Positions 42,307 to 50,566 of a stretch of 61,566 nt of DNA are shown piece after piece; the first letter of the stretch is position 1; every line of letters begins with the position of its first letter. A model generated the notes under the pieces. The model searched no databases, was not told where the DNA came from, and saw only the letters and a list, made by a program, of their open reading frames with translations. The position numbers and the translations under genes were made by a program. The stretch is from CAYPGT01 sp964512985 (GTDB lineage Bacteria > Cyanobacteriota > Vampirovibrionia > LMEP-6097), in the NCBI GenBank assembly GCA_964512985.1, contig CAZELI010000014.1:1-61566 (forward strand), in the 5' to 3' direction.

Positions 42307-42319
42307 ATAGAAAGCATTA

Positions 42320-42325
42320 TATAAT
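42320..42325 (+). promoter_or_regulatory. -10 box of the Xer-like gene
   Basis: TATAAT ends 6 nt before the GTG start at 42332. No SD is visible. Confidence 0.6.
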
Positions 42326-42331
42326 AAAACC

Positions 42332-43135
42332 GTGGAGCTAAAGTTAATAGCCGAATATATTAATTACTTAGAAATCAATAAAGCACTAAGTTTTAATTCT
42401 CTACGTCTATACAAGAGAGATTTAATGGACTTTGAAGTCTTTGCAATCGGAAACTACGGTGTTAATTTTGACTTAACTAAGCTTAGTGGTGACATCCTCA
42501 ATAAATTTATCCAGAGTATCGAAGCACAAGGAAGATCGACTGCAACTGTTAATCGTAAACTTACTGCAGTACATGGGTTCTGGGTATGGATGCGCGATCA
42601 AGGTTGGGTTTCGAGAGATCCATTCTCGCAGATACAGCGCGACTCCCAGTTCAGGAATAAAATCCCTAAGAGCCTTACAGAAGATGAGATAGTAATGCTA
42701 CTCGATTGTCCAGAGCATGATCTTAAAACTCGTATGGTATTAGAACTGATATATGCTACTGGTATTCGCGTTGGTGAGATCACAAAGCTCACTGTCACCG
42801 ATATAGATATAGAGAATCAATTAATCACCATACCTAGATCAATCAAGTTTAAAGAACGCGTTATTCCCTTCAACCAGTTACTAGCAAGCTATATGAAAGA
42901 ACATATACAAGAGAATCAATTACCCAAAGAATCTAAATTGCTCTTAAATAAGTTCAGAGAGCCAGTCTCAGAGAGAGAGGTATTTAGACTCATAAGAGAA
43001 GCTGCACTGAACGCTGGCATCAAGAAACGCGTCTCTCCTTCTATCTTACGTAATAGCTTCCTAAAGCATATGAAAGAAAACGGCGCCCACGACACTCTAC
43101 TTCGGGATATCACTGGGCAGAAGGTTGTGCTTTAG
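42332..43135 (+). CDS. XerC/D-like recombinase lacking the catalytic tyrosine
   Basis: An N-terminal core-binding SAM-like domain (FNSLRLYKRDLMDFEVFAIG) and a catalytic domain resemble tyrosine recombinases. R146 (ATGIRVGEI), lysines 172/174 (SIKFKERVIPF) and R240 (SILRNSF) are in place. The HxxR histidine is Ser237, the LGH position reads TGQ, and the ORF stops at residue 267 before any nucleophilic tyrosine. It therefore cannot cleave DNA as a normal Xer. It may be a pseudogene, a truncated DNA-binding relative, or work with a partner. The GTG start has a -10 box 6 nt upstream. The 3' end overlaps the convergent permease gene by 26 bp. Confidence 0.8.
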   Translation: MELKLIAEYINYLEINKALSFNSLRLYKRDLMDFEVFAIGNYGVNFDLTKLSGDILNKFIQSIEAQGRSTATVNRKLTAVHGFWVWMRDQGWVSRDPFSQIQRDSQFRNKIPKSLTEDEIVMLLDCPEHDLKTRMVLELIYATGIRVGEITKLTVTDIDIENQLITIPRSIKFKERVIPFNQLLASYMKEHIQENQLPKESKLLLNKFREPVSEREVFRLIREAALNAGIKKRVSPSILRNSFLKHMKENGAHDTLLRDITGQKVVL

Positions 43136-44159
43136 GATCAAATCTATCTCGCAGGTAATCACCAAGCACGTTAAACGAAAACACTGCCGCAAAAATCAAC
43201 AGTGAAGGAGCCCAAATTATCCAAGGTCTAGTGAGAATATTACTCAGATCCTTACCTTCTGCAAGAATATTACCCCAGCTAGGATCGGGTTGATTGATAC
43301 CAAGCCCAAGAAAACTTAAAGCAGATTCACCAATAATAAAGCCTGGTATAGAAAGGGTTACAGCGACTATCAAGAAACTAAGTGTATGCGGCACTAAGTG
43401 TTTAATGATAATCATGAAATAATTTTGACCGATAGCACGCGCAGACTCGATAAATTCTTTCTCTTTTAAAGAAAGTATTTGCCCGCGAATGATTCGAGCA
43501 AGCGATGCCCAGGAAATAAACGAGAGGATAAAAGTTATCATGGCAAATCTTTGGAAGTTATTCAAACTCGCTGGTAGTATAGCAGATAAAATAATCAATA
43601 AATAAAAACTTGGCAATGACATAATCGCCTCAGCCACGCGCATCATTAAATTATCCACAGCACCACCCCAGAAACCAGAGATAGCACCGTAAATCACACC
43701 AATAGGAAAGGCTATGAGAACCCCAATAAAGCCAATGGTTAGACTGGGAATAGCACCATAGATTAACCTAGAAAGTAAATCCCTACCTATCCTATCAGTA
43801 CCCAAGAGATAAAGACTGGCAGGCTCTTCCACACTCACTAGTTTGCCATTCTGAAAAAACTTAATATGAAATTTCTGACCACCTGCATTCTCTTTAATCT
43901 CGATACTTTCTTTCTTAAAATTACTAGAATTCAATCTATAAGCTTGCTGGTAGACATAAGGACCACCCCAATCCCAATAAATCTTAGTTGGTTCTGCATA
44001 ACCAGCTTCAGGGTTTTGGTAGAGGGGATCATATGGTGCAAGAAAACTAGCAAACAATATAGTTAAATAAAGCAATATTAGAATTAATCCAGAGGTAGTC
44101 ACTACTAGCGGTTTCCCCTGAGGCTTAGTACTTAACCGTTGACCGACACCAAAGTTCAT
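43110..44159 (-). CDS. Oligopeptide/dipeptide ABC transporter permease (OppC/DppC type)
   Basis: An ABC importer inner-membrane permease of 349 residues. The N-terminal transmembrane helix (LILILLYLTILFASFLAPYDPL) is followed by GTDRIGRDLLSRLIYGA, the OppC/DppC hallmark. The EAA loop region is EKEFIESARAIGQN, and FSFNVLGDYLRDRFDP ends the protein. A periplasmic insert of ~60 residues after the first helix holds a predicted soluble segment. No other transporter subunit is nearby, so partners lie elsewhere. It shares a 17-bp divergent spacer with the lipoprotein gene. Confidence 0.93.
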   Translation of the reverse strand: MNFGVGQRLSTKPQGKPLVVTTSGLILILLYLTILFASFLAPYDPLYQNPEAGYAEPTKIYWDWGGPYVYQQAYRLNSSNFKKESIEIKENAGGQKFHIKFFQNGKLVSVEEPASLYLLGTDRIGRDLLSRLIYGAIPSLTIGFIGVLIAFPIGVIYGAISGFWGGAVDNLMMRVAEAIMSLPSFYLLIILSAILPASLNNFQRFAMITFILSFISWASLARIIRGQILSLKEKEFIESARAIGQNYFMIIIKHLVPHTLSFLIVAVTLSIPGFIIGESALSFLGLGINQPDPSWGNILAEGKDLSNILTRPWIIWAPSLLIFAAVFSFNVLGDYLRDRFDPKAQPSAQ

Positions 44160-44166
44160 ATATACT

Positions 44167-44173
44167 TATAATA
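44167..44173. promoter_or_regulatory. Overlapping bidirectional -10 element
   Basis: The 7-mer TATAATA provides TATAAT for the plus strand (44167-44172; the start codon GTG is at 44177, 4 nt later). On the minus strand it provides TATTAT (44173-44168), 8 nt before the ATG at 44159. The divergent start codons are separated by only 17 bp. Confidence 0.6.
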
Positions 44174-44176
44174 GCT

Positions 44177-44542
44177 GTGTTTGCAAATAGATACAAACTA
44201 TATATTATTCTTTGTCTGAGCGTCTTACTTGGTTCTTGTTCCATATTTACTGAAGATTTAACCGAAGCAAAGCGGCTCGCTTCTGAGAAAAAATATCAAG
44301 AAGCCATAGCTTTGCTCGATAGTTATAAAAGTGGCAATAGTAAAAAATACAATGCTCAAGTAAGAGTAGAATATGGAGTAGAAATATTGAAAGATTTAGA
44401 TACTACTAAGTCTGAAAGATATCAATTAGCCAAGACTCTGTTTGAAGAAGCTGTGAGACTAGACCCTAAAAATACTAAAGCAAGGACTTTTTACCTGACT
44501 CTTTTAAAGACGTCTCATAACGAAGATTTACTAGAAGAATGA
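44177..44542 (+). CDS. Small lipoprotein with TPR-like repeat
   Basis: A lipoprotein signal peptide ends in LLGSC, with Cys at about residue 21. Two TPR-like helices follow (EAKRLASEKKYQEAIALLDSY and KTLFEEAVRLDPKNTKARTFYLTLL). It is 121 residues long and starts at GTG. It lies 7 bp before plsY on the same strand. It is probably an envelope scaffold or BamD-like adaptor; the exact role is unknown. Confidence 0.82.
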   Translation: MFANRYKLYIILCLSVLLGSCSIFTEDLTEAKRLASEKKYQEAIALLDSYKSGNSKKYNAQVRVEYGVEILKDLDTTKSERYQLAKTLFEEAVRLDPKNTKARTFYLTLLKTSHNEDLLEE

Positions 44543-44549
44543 CAATGTA

Positions 44550-45170
44550 ATGATGATTTATTTAATACTATATTTTATTGCTACTTACTTTATTGCTGCG
44601 ATGCCTTTTGGTTACTGGATGGGCAAGCTTCATGGGGTAGATCTCATTAATACTGGCAGTGGCAGCACTGGCGCAACTAATGTAATGCGCCTCGTGGGTA
44701 AGTGGCAAGCATTCGTAGTGTTTAGTTTAGATATGCTGAAAGGCTTTATTCCAGTGTATTATGCAAAGAATTATTCAATAGAATTTAATAACAGTAACCC
44801 TTGGTTGCTATTAGTGTTAACTCTATTACCCATAATCGCTCACAGTAAGAGTATATTCATTGGCTTTAAGGGTGGTAAGTCCTCTGCTACAGGCTTTGGG
44901 GTCTTAATGGCACTCAACCCCCTTATCGCAGTTATTACCATAGTCACTTGGGGAGCGATAGTATTCTTATCAGGTTATTCATCTCTTGGTTCAATCATCT
45001 CTATACCTTTAGTACCGATATGGTTATATGTTTTCGGTGAAAGCCTGCCAGTGATTACCTTTGGTATCCTTGCTTGCATATATATAGTTCTAATTAAACA
45101 TCGCACTAATATTGTTAGATTAGTGAAGGGTGAAGAGTATAATTTTAGAGACAAGAAGAAGCCTGAATAA
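44550..45170 (+). CDS. plsY: Glycerol-3-phosphate acyltransferase (acyl-phosphate type)
   Basis: PlsY transfers acyl groups from acyl-phosphate to glycerol-3-phosphate, the first step of phospholipid synthesis. The integral membrane protein (206 residues, about 6-7 helices) carries the three motifs GSGSTGATNVMRLVGKW, FKGGKSSATGFG and IKHRTNIVRLVKGEE. It follows the lipoprotein gene by 7 bp. The 3' end overlaps the convergent ddl by 26 bp. Confidence 0.95.
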   Translation: MMIYLILYFIATYFIAAMPFGYWMGKLHGVDLINTGSGSTGATNVMRLVGKWQAFVVFSLDMLKGFIPVYYAKNYSIEFNNSNPWLLLVLTLLPIIAHSKSIFIGFKGGKSSATGFGVLMALNPLIAVITIVTWGAIVFLSGYSSLGSIISIPLVPIWLYVFGESLPVITFGILACIYIVLIKHRTNIVRLVKGEEYNFRDKKKPE

Positions 45171-46149
45171 TCGTCTCAACTAGCTCATCATAACTAATCC
45201 CTGCAGCCTTAGCTTGAGCAGGTAAGTCACTAGTATTGGTCATACCAGGAAGAGTGTTTACTTCTAAGATATAAGGCTCGCGGGTCTTACCATCTATCAT
45301 AAAATCCACTCTTGCAGCTGCTCTGCAATCTAATCTATAAAAAGCCTCTAAAGCAAAGCTATGAATTTTCTCTTCAAGGGATATTTCTATCTGAGCTGGC
45401 AATACAAACTCTGTCATACCCTCAGTATATTTAGCCTCGTAGTCATAAAATTCTTTCTTCGGTCTTAATTCTAATATCGGTAAAGAAACAAGATTTTTTC
45501 CTAGTTTACTAAAAACCTTACAGTGATTGTGATTGGCTTTAATGCACTTTGCATCCGCTTCTATGATACTAGTAGTCACTTCTACTCCTCTAATGAATTT
45601 TTCGATAAGGAAGCTGTCCATTTCTGCCTTAGCTTGAGAGTTAGTATCAATAAAATTTTTAAACTCAATTAGAGAATTAAACTTGCAAATACCCACACTC
45701 GAACCACCAACACTAGGCTTGAAAATTATTTCTGAATTAACATCTAGATCAGTCTTGCCTTCATAGACCTCAGTTGCCAAGTAAGTTTTAAGAAGAGGTA
45801 ATTTATGCGCCGCTAAAACTTCCTTCGCGCGAATTTTATTCATCGCAATAGCACTAGTTAAAACATTAGATCCTGTATATGGTAGCTTAGCTAATTCCAA
45901 GAAACCCTGCAAACAACCATCTTCCCCATAAGTACCATGGGTCATTAATACCACTAAAGCTATCTCATTCTTACGTTTCACAAGTTCAGCAAGTTTCTCT
46001 GGACTATCTAAATCCATAAACTCAGTTTCTTTATAACCCAACCTCAACAAGGCTTCATAGACATTCTTACCCGAGCGCAAGCTTACTTCTCTCTCCCCCG
46101 AGAAGCCACCTGCTAGAACTATAATTTTTGAGGTTTTATCTAATTCCAA
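45145..46149 (-). CDS. ddl: D-alanine--D-alanine ligase
   Basis: Ddl makes the D-Ala-D-Ala dipeptide used by MurF. An N-terminal KIIVLAGGFSGEREVSLRSGKNV, MTHGTYGEDGCLQGFLELA, IFKPSVGGSSVGICKF and the C-terminal ILEVNTLPGMTNTSDLPAQAKAAG identify the ATP-grasp enzyme. The frame extends to 46206, but the added residues (MEFISLSLVVENWLL) would overlap the upstream small membrane gene by 71 bp. A TTG at 46149, preceded by AAGAAGAAAG, gives a normal ~334-residue protein. The start remains uncertain. Confidence 0.92.
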   Translation of the reverse strand: MELDKTSKIIVLAGGFSGEREVSLRSGKNVYEALLRLGYKETEFMDLDSPEKLAELVKRKNEIALVVLMTHGTYGEDGCLQGFLELAKLPYTGSNVLTSAIAMNKIRAKEVLAAHKLPLLKTYLATEVYEGKTDLDVNSEIIFKPSVGGSSVGICKFNSLIEFKNFIDTNSQAKAEMDSFLIEKFIRGVEVTTSIIEADAKCIKANHNHCKVFSKLGKNLVSLPILELRPKKEFYDYEAKYTEGMTEFVLPAQIEISLEEKIHSFALEAFYRLDCRAAARVDFMIDGKTREPYILEVNTLPGMTNTSDLPAQAKAAGISYDELVETIIQASSCL

Positions 46150-46375
46150 TTCTTTCTTCTTCAACAACCAGTTCTCTACAACCAAACTTAATGATATAAA
46201 TTCCAATTATAGCCAATAAAAGATCAAGTACAAATTTAATATCAAAATTAAAATGATATTCATTACTCAATAACCAATTTAACATTCTTAAAGAAAAAGG
46301 TATCATCAAACTAGATCCTAAAAAGAAATAAAGCTTAGATACATATTTAGTCGATTCCAGGATTTCCTTTCGCAT
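46136..46375 (-). CDS. Small membrane protein, 79 aa
   Basis: No family is recognised. Two hydrophobic segments are visible (YFFLGSSLMIPFSLRMLNWLL and FVLDLLLAIIGIYIIKFG), separated by a short hydrophilic loop. The protein ends with charged residues (EEERIGIR). It overlaps the next gene ddl and, by 29 bp, the upstream 46-residue gene, so the three form one operon. Confidence 0.68.
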   Translation of the reverse strand: MRKEILESTKYVSKLYFFLGSSLMIPFSLRMLNWLLSNEYHFNFDIKFVLDLLLAIIGIYIIKFGCRELVVEEERIGIR

Positions 46376-46487
46376 TTACTCTACCCCTACTTTCTCTTAT
46401 CTCTTGTTTCATAGATTCAATCCCAAGTAAAGTCATTAGTACAAAAAATACAAGGGATGATAAACCAATTAAATCTGATTGTGACAT
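46347..46487 (-). CDS. Very small membrane protein, 46 aa
   Basis: A short reading frame starts with ATG at 46487, nine bases after the strong SD AAGGAG, and ends with TAA at 46347-46349. It encodes a single transmembrane helix (IGLSSLVFFVLMTLLGI) with a charged tail (KQEIRESRGRVNAKG). It overlaps the 79-residue membrane gene by 29 bp. The strong SD and the overlap with a real gene argue that it is translated, but it has no known relatives that I can name. Confidence 0.65.
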   Translation of the reverse strand: MSQSDLIGLSSLVFFVLMTLLGIESMKQEIRESRGRVNAKGNPGID

Positions 46488-46571
46488 TTTAGTAGGTCTC
46501 CTTTAGCTGCTATAAATTATTCTAGCATTGAAGAAAAACAGGAAAGGTATAAGGACTTATTAACTCAGTTA

Positions 46572-47588
46572 TTAGCTTGCCACATGCATTCCAAGCTTTT
46601 CTACCAGCCTATGATCTCTAGACTCACCTGCTAGTGGAGTAGTAAGTAATTTATCACCAGTATGAATACTATTAGCACCAGCAAGGAAACACATAGCTTG
46701 TAATTCATCAGACATGGTCATACGACCAGCAGAGAGTCTTACTCGTGAATTAGGAATCATGATACGAGTACAAGCAACTAATTTCACCAGATCAAAATTA
46801 TCTATTGGATCAGCTGACTCAAGTGGAGTGCCTGCGATAGGCACTAGAACATTGATGGGGACTGAGCTTGGTTGAGGATCCATACTTGCAAGCGTTGCTA
46901 GCATCGATAATCTATCCTCTATCGTCTCGCCCATACCAAGAATACCACCAGAACAAACATGGATACCAGCATCCTGGACATGAGAGATAGTGTCTAGCCT
47001 ATCATCAAAGCTTCTAGTAGAGATGACTTCAGGATAGTAATCACGAGAAGTATCTATATTATGATTATAACTATGTAAGCCAGCTGCTTTAAGCTTCTGA
47101 GCCTGCTCGGCATTCAGCATACCAAGTGTTACACAAGGCTCCATTCCCATAGCCTTAACTTCAGTGACAACTCTAAGCACACTATCAAACTGCTCATTCT
47201 CAGGAATCTGTCTCCAAGCGGCTCCCATACAAAAACGCGTAGAACCATTAGCCTGGGCTTGTTTAGCTTCTTCAAGTATCTTCTCTTCTGCTTGTAGCGG
47301 CTCTATCTCTAGTCCCGTCTTATAGCGAGATGACTGAGCGCAATATCCACAATCTTCTGGGCAAGCTCCCGTCTTAATACTACTTAGGGTACAAAACTGA
47401 ATTTCATTAGGATCATGATATTCTCTATGAACTTGCTGCGCAGCAAAAATTACATCTGGTAAAGACAATGCATAAAGGATTTTGATTCTTTCAAGGTTAT
47501 TAGCCTCGATCTCAGACAAGTGAGCTGACTTCTCTTCTCTTAGCTCTCGATTTAGGTTTGTTTGCTGATTTGTGTTGCAGAGTGACAT
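46572..47588 (-). CDS. bioB: Biotin synthase
   Basis: This radical-SAM enzyme inserts sulfur into dethiobiotin. The signature is KTGACPEDCGYCAQSSRYKTGLE, with the CxxxCxxC triad. EPCVTLGMLNAEQA, NIDTSRDYYPEV and SAGRMTMSDELQAMCFLAGANSI are further BioB segments. The ATG at 47588 has SD AGGA ~9 nt upstream but lies inside minE, giving a 77-bp overlap in another frame. A later non-ATG start would shorten an otherwise longer-than-usual N-terminus. It is co-directional with minCDE. Confidence 0.93.
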   Translation of the reverse strand: MSLCNTNQQTNLNRELREEKSAHLSEIEANNLERIKILYALSLPDVIFAAQQVHREYHDPNEIQFCTLSSIKTGACPEDCGYCAQSSRYKTGLEIEPLQAEEKILEEAKQAQANGSTRFCMGAAWRQIPENEQFDSVLRVVTEVKAMGMEPCVTLGMLNAEQAQKLKAAGLHSYNHNIDTSRDYYPEVISTRSFDDRLDTISHVQDAGIHVCSGGILGMGETIEDRLSMLATLASMDPQPSSVPINVLVPIAGTPLESADPIDNFDLVKLVACTRIMIPNSRVRLSAGRMTMSDELQAMCFLAGANSIHTGDKLLTTPLAGESRDHRLVEKLGMHVAS

Positions 47589-47856
47589 CTTCTGGGCTTC
47601 CTTTCTTAAGTAGCGGCACTATTGCAGAGATAAATGCCCTTCTATTGCCTTGTGATTTTATCACACACTCAGTCGATTCTGGATCCACCTCAAAATACCT
47701 AGAAGCTACCGCGATCAGTTCTTGTCTCATCTGTTCGATAATTGCTGGCGGCATTTGATAACGATCATGAATAACCATAAGCTTCATGCGGCTAGTCGCT
47801 GTCTCTCTCGAGCCAGTAGTTTTCAATCCTAATAACCATTTAAATATACTACCCAT
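47512..47856 (-). CDS. minE: Cell division topological specificity factor MinE
   Basis: MinE activates the MinD ATPase and confines MinCD to the poles. The 114 residues start MGSIFKWLLGLK, followed by ATSRMKLMVIHDRYQMPPAIIEQMRQELIAV, then RYFEVDPESTECVI, the MinE anti-MinCD and topological domains. An unusual C-terminal tail of about 25 residues rich in Lys/Arg/Ser (SANKPKSRAKRREVSS) overlaps the 5' end of bioB. The ATG overlaps the minD stop by 1 nt. Confidence 0.93.
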   Translation of the reverse strand: MGSIFKWLLGLKTTGSRETATSRMKLMVIHDRYQMPPAIIEQMRQELIAVASRYFEVDPESTECVIKSQGNRRAFISAIVPLLKKGSPEDVTLQHKSANKPKSRAKRREVSSLV

Positions 47857-48656
47857 TATCTAAATACTGCCTTTATTTTCTTCAATAGACCAAAACTTCT
47901 ATTCAGTTTCATGAACGGAACTTCTTCACCTAATAATCTTCTAGCAATATTTTTATAAGCTTGACCGGCACTCTTATTATTGGTTAAAACAATAGGCTCA
48001 CCTTTGTTAGTAGATATAACTATATCCTCATCATCTGGCACAATACCAATGAGGTCCACTGAAAGGATCTCAACGATATCATCAGTACTCATCATTTGAT
48101 TAGCTTCTACTAGACCTGGTTTAATTCTATTAACCACAAGATTAATATTCTCGAACTGATCCTTTCTTGCTTCTAGTAAACCAACTATACGATCAGCGTC
48201 TCTCACAGACGACATCTCAGGAGTAACAACGATGATAGCCTGATCTGCTCCTGCAATACTATTCTGAAACCCAGACTCTATACCCGCTGGACAGTCCACT
48301 ATCACGAAATCAAACAGCTTACGCATCTCTTCTATAAGCGTTTTAATCTGCTCTTCATTAACAGCATTTTTATCGCGAGTCTGAGCTGCTGGAAGTAAAC
48401 ATAGGTTCGGAAGTTTTTTGTCTTTCACTAATGCCTGTTTGAGCTTACAACTTCCCTCCACCACATCTACTAAGTTATAAACTACTCTATTCTCTAATCC
48501 CATAAGAATATCTAAATTACGTAAACCGATATCCATATCCATCACACAGACGCTCTTTCCAAGATCAGCTAAAGCTGCTCCAATATTAGCCGTGGTGGTA
48601 GTCTTGCCGACTCCGCCTTTACCTGATGTGATTACTACTACTTTTCCTATTGACAT
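47856..48656 (-). CDS. minD: Septum-site determining ATPase MinD
   Basis: The deviant Walker A is SGKGGVGKTTTTANIGAAL. Further MinD segments are DMDIGLRNLDILMGLENRVVYNLVDV, VIVDCPAGIESGFQNSIAGAD and TPEMSSVRDADRIVG. The C-terminal amphipathic membrane-targeting helix is FGLLKKIKAVFR. The 266-residue length is normal. It sits between minC (23 bp upstream) and minE (overlap of 1 nt). Confidence 0.96.
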   Translation of the reverse strand: MSIGKVVVITSGKGGVGKTTTTANIGAALADLGKSVCVMDMDIGLRNLDILMGLENRVVYNLVDVVEGSCKLKQALVKDKKLPNLCLLPAAQTRDKNAVNEEQIKTLIEEMRKLFDFVIVDCPAGIESGFQNSIAGADQAIIVVTPEMSSVRDADRIVGLLEARKDQFENINLVVNRIKPGLVEANQMMSTDDIVEILSVDLIGIVPDDEDIVISTNKGEPIVLTNNKSAGQAYKNIARRLLGEEVPFMKLNRSFGLLKKIKAVFR

Positions 48657-48679
48657 AATTTGTTTTATTTTCCTTTATT

Positions 48680-49399
48680 TTAGAAATAATTTGAAATAAC
48701 TATTTCATTGTTTTCTATTTTTACCAGTTCTGGCGTTACAGAATTAACTTTCTTCTTAACTGCTTTATTAACAGCAAGTATTTTACTTGCGATACGAATC
48801 TGTCCAGATTCAACACGCATGGCAATAATCTTAGCTTCAGTATCACCGTCAGCACCAGCATGCACAATGCCACGCACAGTTCCCCAGACAATAATATCTC
48901 CAGCCGCAATAATCTCTGCAGATGGATTAACATCACCAAGAATAAAAACATTTCCTGGATATCTAATCAACTGTCCTGAACGGAGATTGGCTTCGACATA
49001 TAAAGTCTCAGGAAGACCACTTACATCTAAGACTTCCTTAGCCTGAGTAGATTTCACAACTTCTTCTTGCATCTTAGGAGCTAAACGTGGAGCTTCCTCA
49101 CGCTTAATAGTTTCTATAGTTTGCTTGTTTAGATTAGTTAGTGACTTGATAGAAATATTCCTTTTATTAAGTTCTGTTTTCACTTGATCAATGATGGTTC
49201 TAGAATCACCACCGATCTGAGTGATATCTACATCATCAGGGAGAATAACAGAAACCGAAGATCCAGAAAGAAACGCAGAAAGCTCATCGGTAAAATCAGA
49301 AAACTCTCTTGCAAAAGTTCCCGTCTTGAGATCTTCTTTTGATAGATCAAGAAAAGTTCCCTTTTTATTTTGCTTAATCGCTATCTTTGACTTTAACAT
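48680..49399 (-). CDS. minC: Septum-site determining protein MinC
   Basis: MinC blocks FtsZ assembly away from mid-cell. The C-terminal beta-helical domain is clear: LRSGQLIRYPGNVFILGDVNPSAEIIAAGDIIVWGTVRGIVHAGADGD, then AMRVESGQIRIASK. The N-terminal domain is more diverged. The 239 residues start at an ATG with the SD GAAGG 6 nt upstream. TATAAT lies 15 nt upstream of the ATG, giving a short leader. This is the first gene of the minC-minD-minE-bioB operon. Confidence 0.92.
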   Translation of the reverse strand: MLKSKIAIKQNKKGTFLDLSKEDLKTGTFAREFSDFTDELSAFLSGSSVSVILPDDVDITQIGGDSRTIIDQVKTELNKRNISIKSLTNLNKQTIETIKREEAPRLAPKMQEEVVKSTQAKEVLDVSGLPETLYVEANLRSGQLIRYPGNVFILGDVNPSAEIIAAGDIIVWGTVRGIVHAGADGDTEAKIIAMRVESGQIRIASKILAVNKAVKKKVNSVTPELVKIENNEIVISNYF

Positions 49400-49450
49400 A
49401 GTAGACCTTCAGATATTATATATGAAGTTTCGGAACTTGCAAACATAGCG

Positions 49451-49456
49451 TATAAT
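49451..49456 (+). promoter_or_regulatory. -10 box of the AI-2E family gene
   Basis: TATAAT ends 6 nt before the ATG at 49463, with no SD. Confidence 0.6.
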
Positions 49457-49462
49457 AAACGC

Positions 49463-50566
49463 ATGATCGATGAAGAGAAATCATTAATGTCATTGCAAAA
49501 AAAAGTCTTAAAACTGGTATTTATGCTGCTATGGATGACTTTAGCTTACATAGTAATCAAGATAAGCTATCCAGTCAAGGAAATTGTAATTGCATTTTTT
49601 ATAGCAATTCTTATTAATTATTTATTATCTAAGCCTGTTAGTTATATAACTCAGTTTATTAAATCACGTTTAGCTTCTGTATTAATAATATATCTCAGCT
49701 TTATTTCTTCTACCTTATTTATTATTTACAGTTTATCTCCAGCGATTGCAGAACAGATCAGAGCTCTTCATAATGCTTTACCTTATTTAATTGAAAATCT
49801 TGATAGGGTTCTAATTGAAATAAATAATTTTCTAATTATGAAGTACCAGCTCCAGTTACCCCTGGAGAAAATTCAAACCAATGAGTTATTACAAAAATCA
49901 ATTACGTTACTAACCAATATTGATTTAAATCATGTTGGAGATACCATCGGAACTATAGTATTTAGTTCTGTCAATGTCATACTCTATATAGTATTAGTTA
50001 TTATTCTTAGTTTTTATTTACTAGTAGATGGTGATAGGGCGTGGTATCTCTTTCTGATACCTTTCTCACCTAAAGTAACCAGACATCTGCAATCTATCAA
50101 AATTAAAATTGATGCTCTCCTGTTTGCTTATATTGCTGGTCAATTTCAGATTGCTTCTTTAACAGCAATAGTAATGCTGGTTACTTATTTAATCTTAGGA
50201 GTACCTTACGCATTATTATTTGCGCTTGCACAAATGCTAGAAATCATTCCAGTAATTGGAACTTGGACTGCAATAATACCTTGTATCTGTATTATTTTCC
50301 TTACCAGTGGCACTTCCAAAGCCCCTATCGCTTTTATTGTCTATTTAATTTATACTCAATTCGTCAGAGACAACTTCGTAGCACCAAGAATTATGGGAGA
50401 TGCTCTAGGACTACATCCACTAGCAATTATACTTGCCATTATCATTGGAGCTAAGGTACAAGGAATCTTTGGAGTGATTTTTGCTCTACCGATACTTGCG
50501 ATGTTTAACGCTGTCGTAGATTACTTTGCAGAGCTTAATAGACTTAAGGTTAGGGTCAGTAGGTAA
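49463..50566 (+). CDS. AI-2E family / PerM-like transporter membrane protein
   Basis: A 367-residue integral membrane protein with about eight helices. The conserved central and C-terminal motifs of the AI-2E/PerM family are visible: VPYALLFALAQMLEIIPVIGTWTAIIPC, YLIYTQFVRDNFVAPRIMGDALGLHPLAIILAIIIGAKVQGIFGVIFALPI. The family name comes from one member linked to AI-2 export; substrates of most members are unknown. A rhodanese gene follows with a 1-nt overlap. Confidence 0.9.
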   Translation: MIDEEKSLMSLQKKVLKLVFMLLWMTLAYIVIKISYPVKEIVIAFFIAILINYLLSKPVSYITQFIKSRLASVLIIYLSFISSTLFIIYSLSPAIAEQIRALHNALPYLIENLDRVLIEINNFLIMKYQLQLPLEKIQTNELLQKSITLLTNIDLNHVGDTIGTIVFSSVNVILYIVLVIILSFYLLVDGDRAWYLFLIPFSPKVTRHLQSIKIKIDALLFAYIAGQFQIASLTAIVMLVTYLILGVPYALLFALAQMLEIIPVIGTWTAIIPCICIIFLTSGTSKAPIAFIVYLIYTQFVRDNFVAPRIMGDALGLHPLAIILAIIIGAKVQGIFGVIFALPILAMFNAVVDYFAELNRLKVRVSR

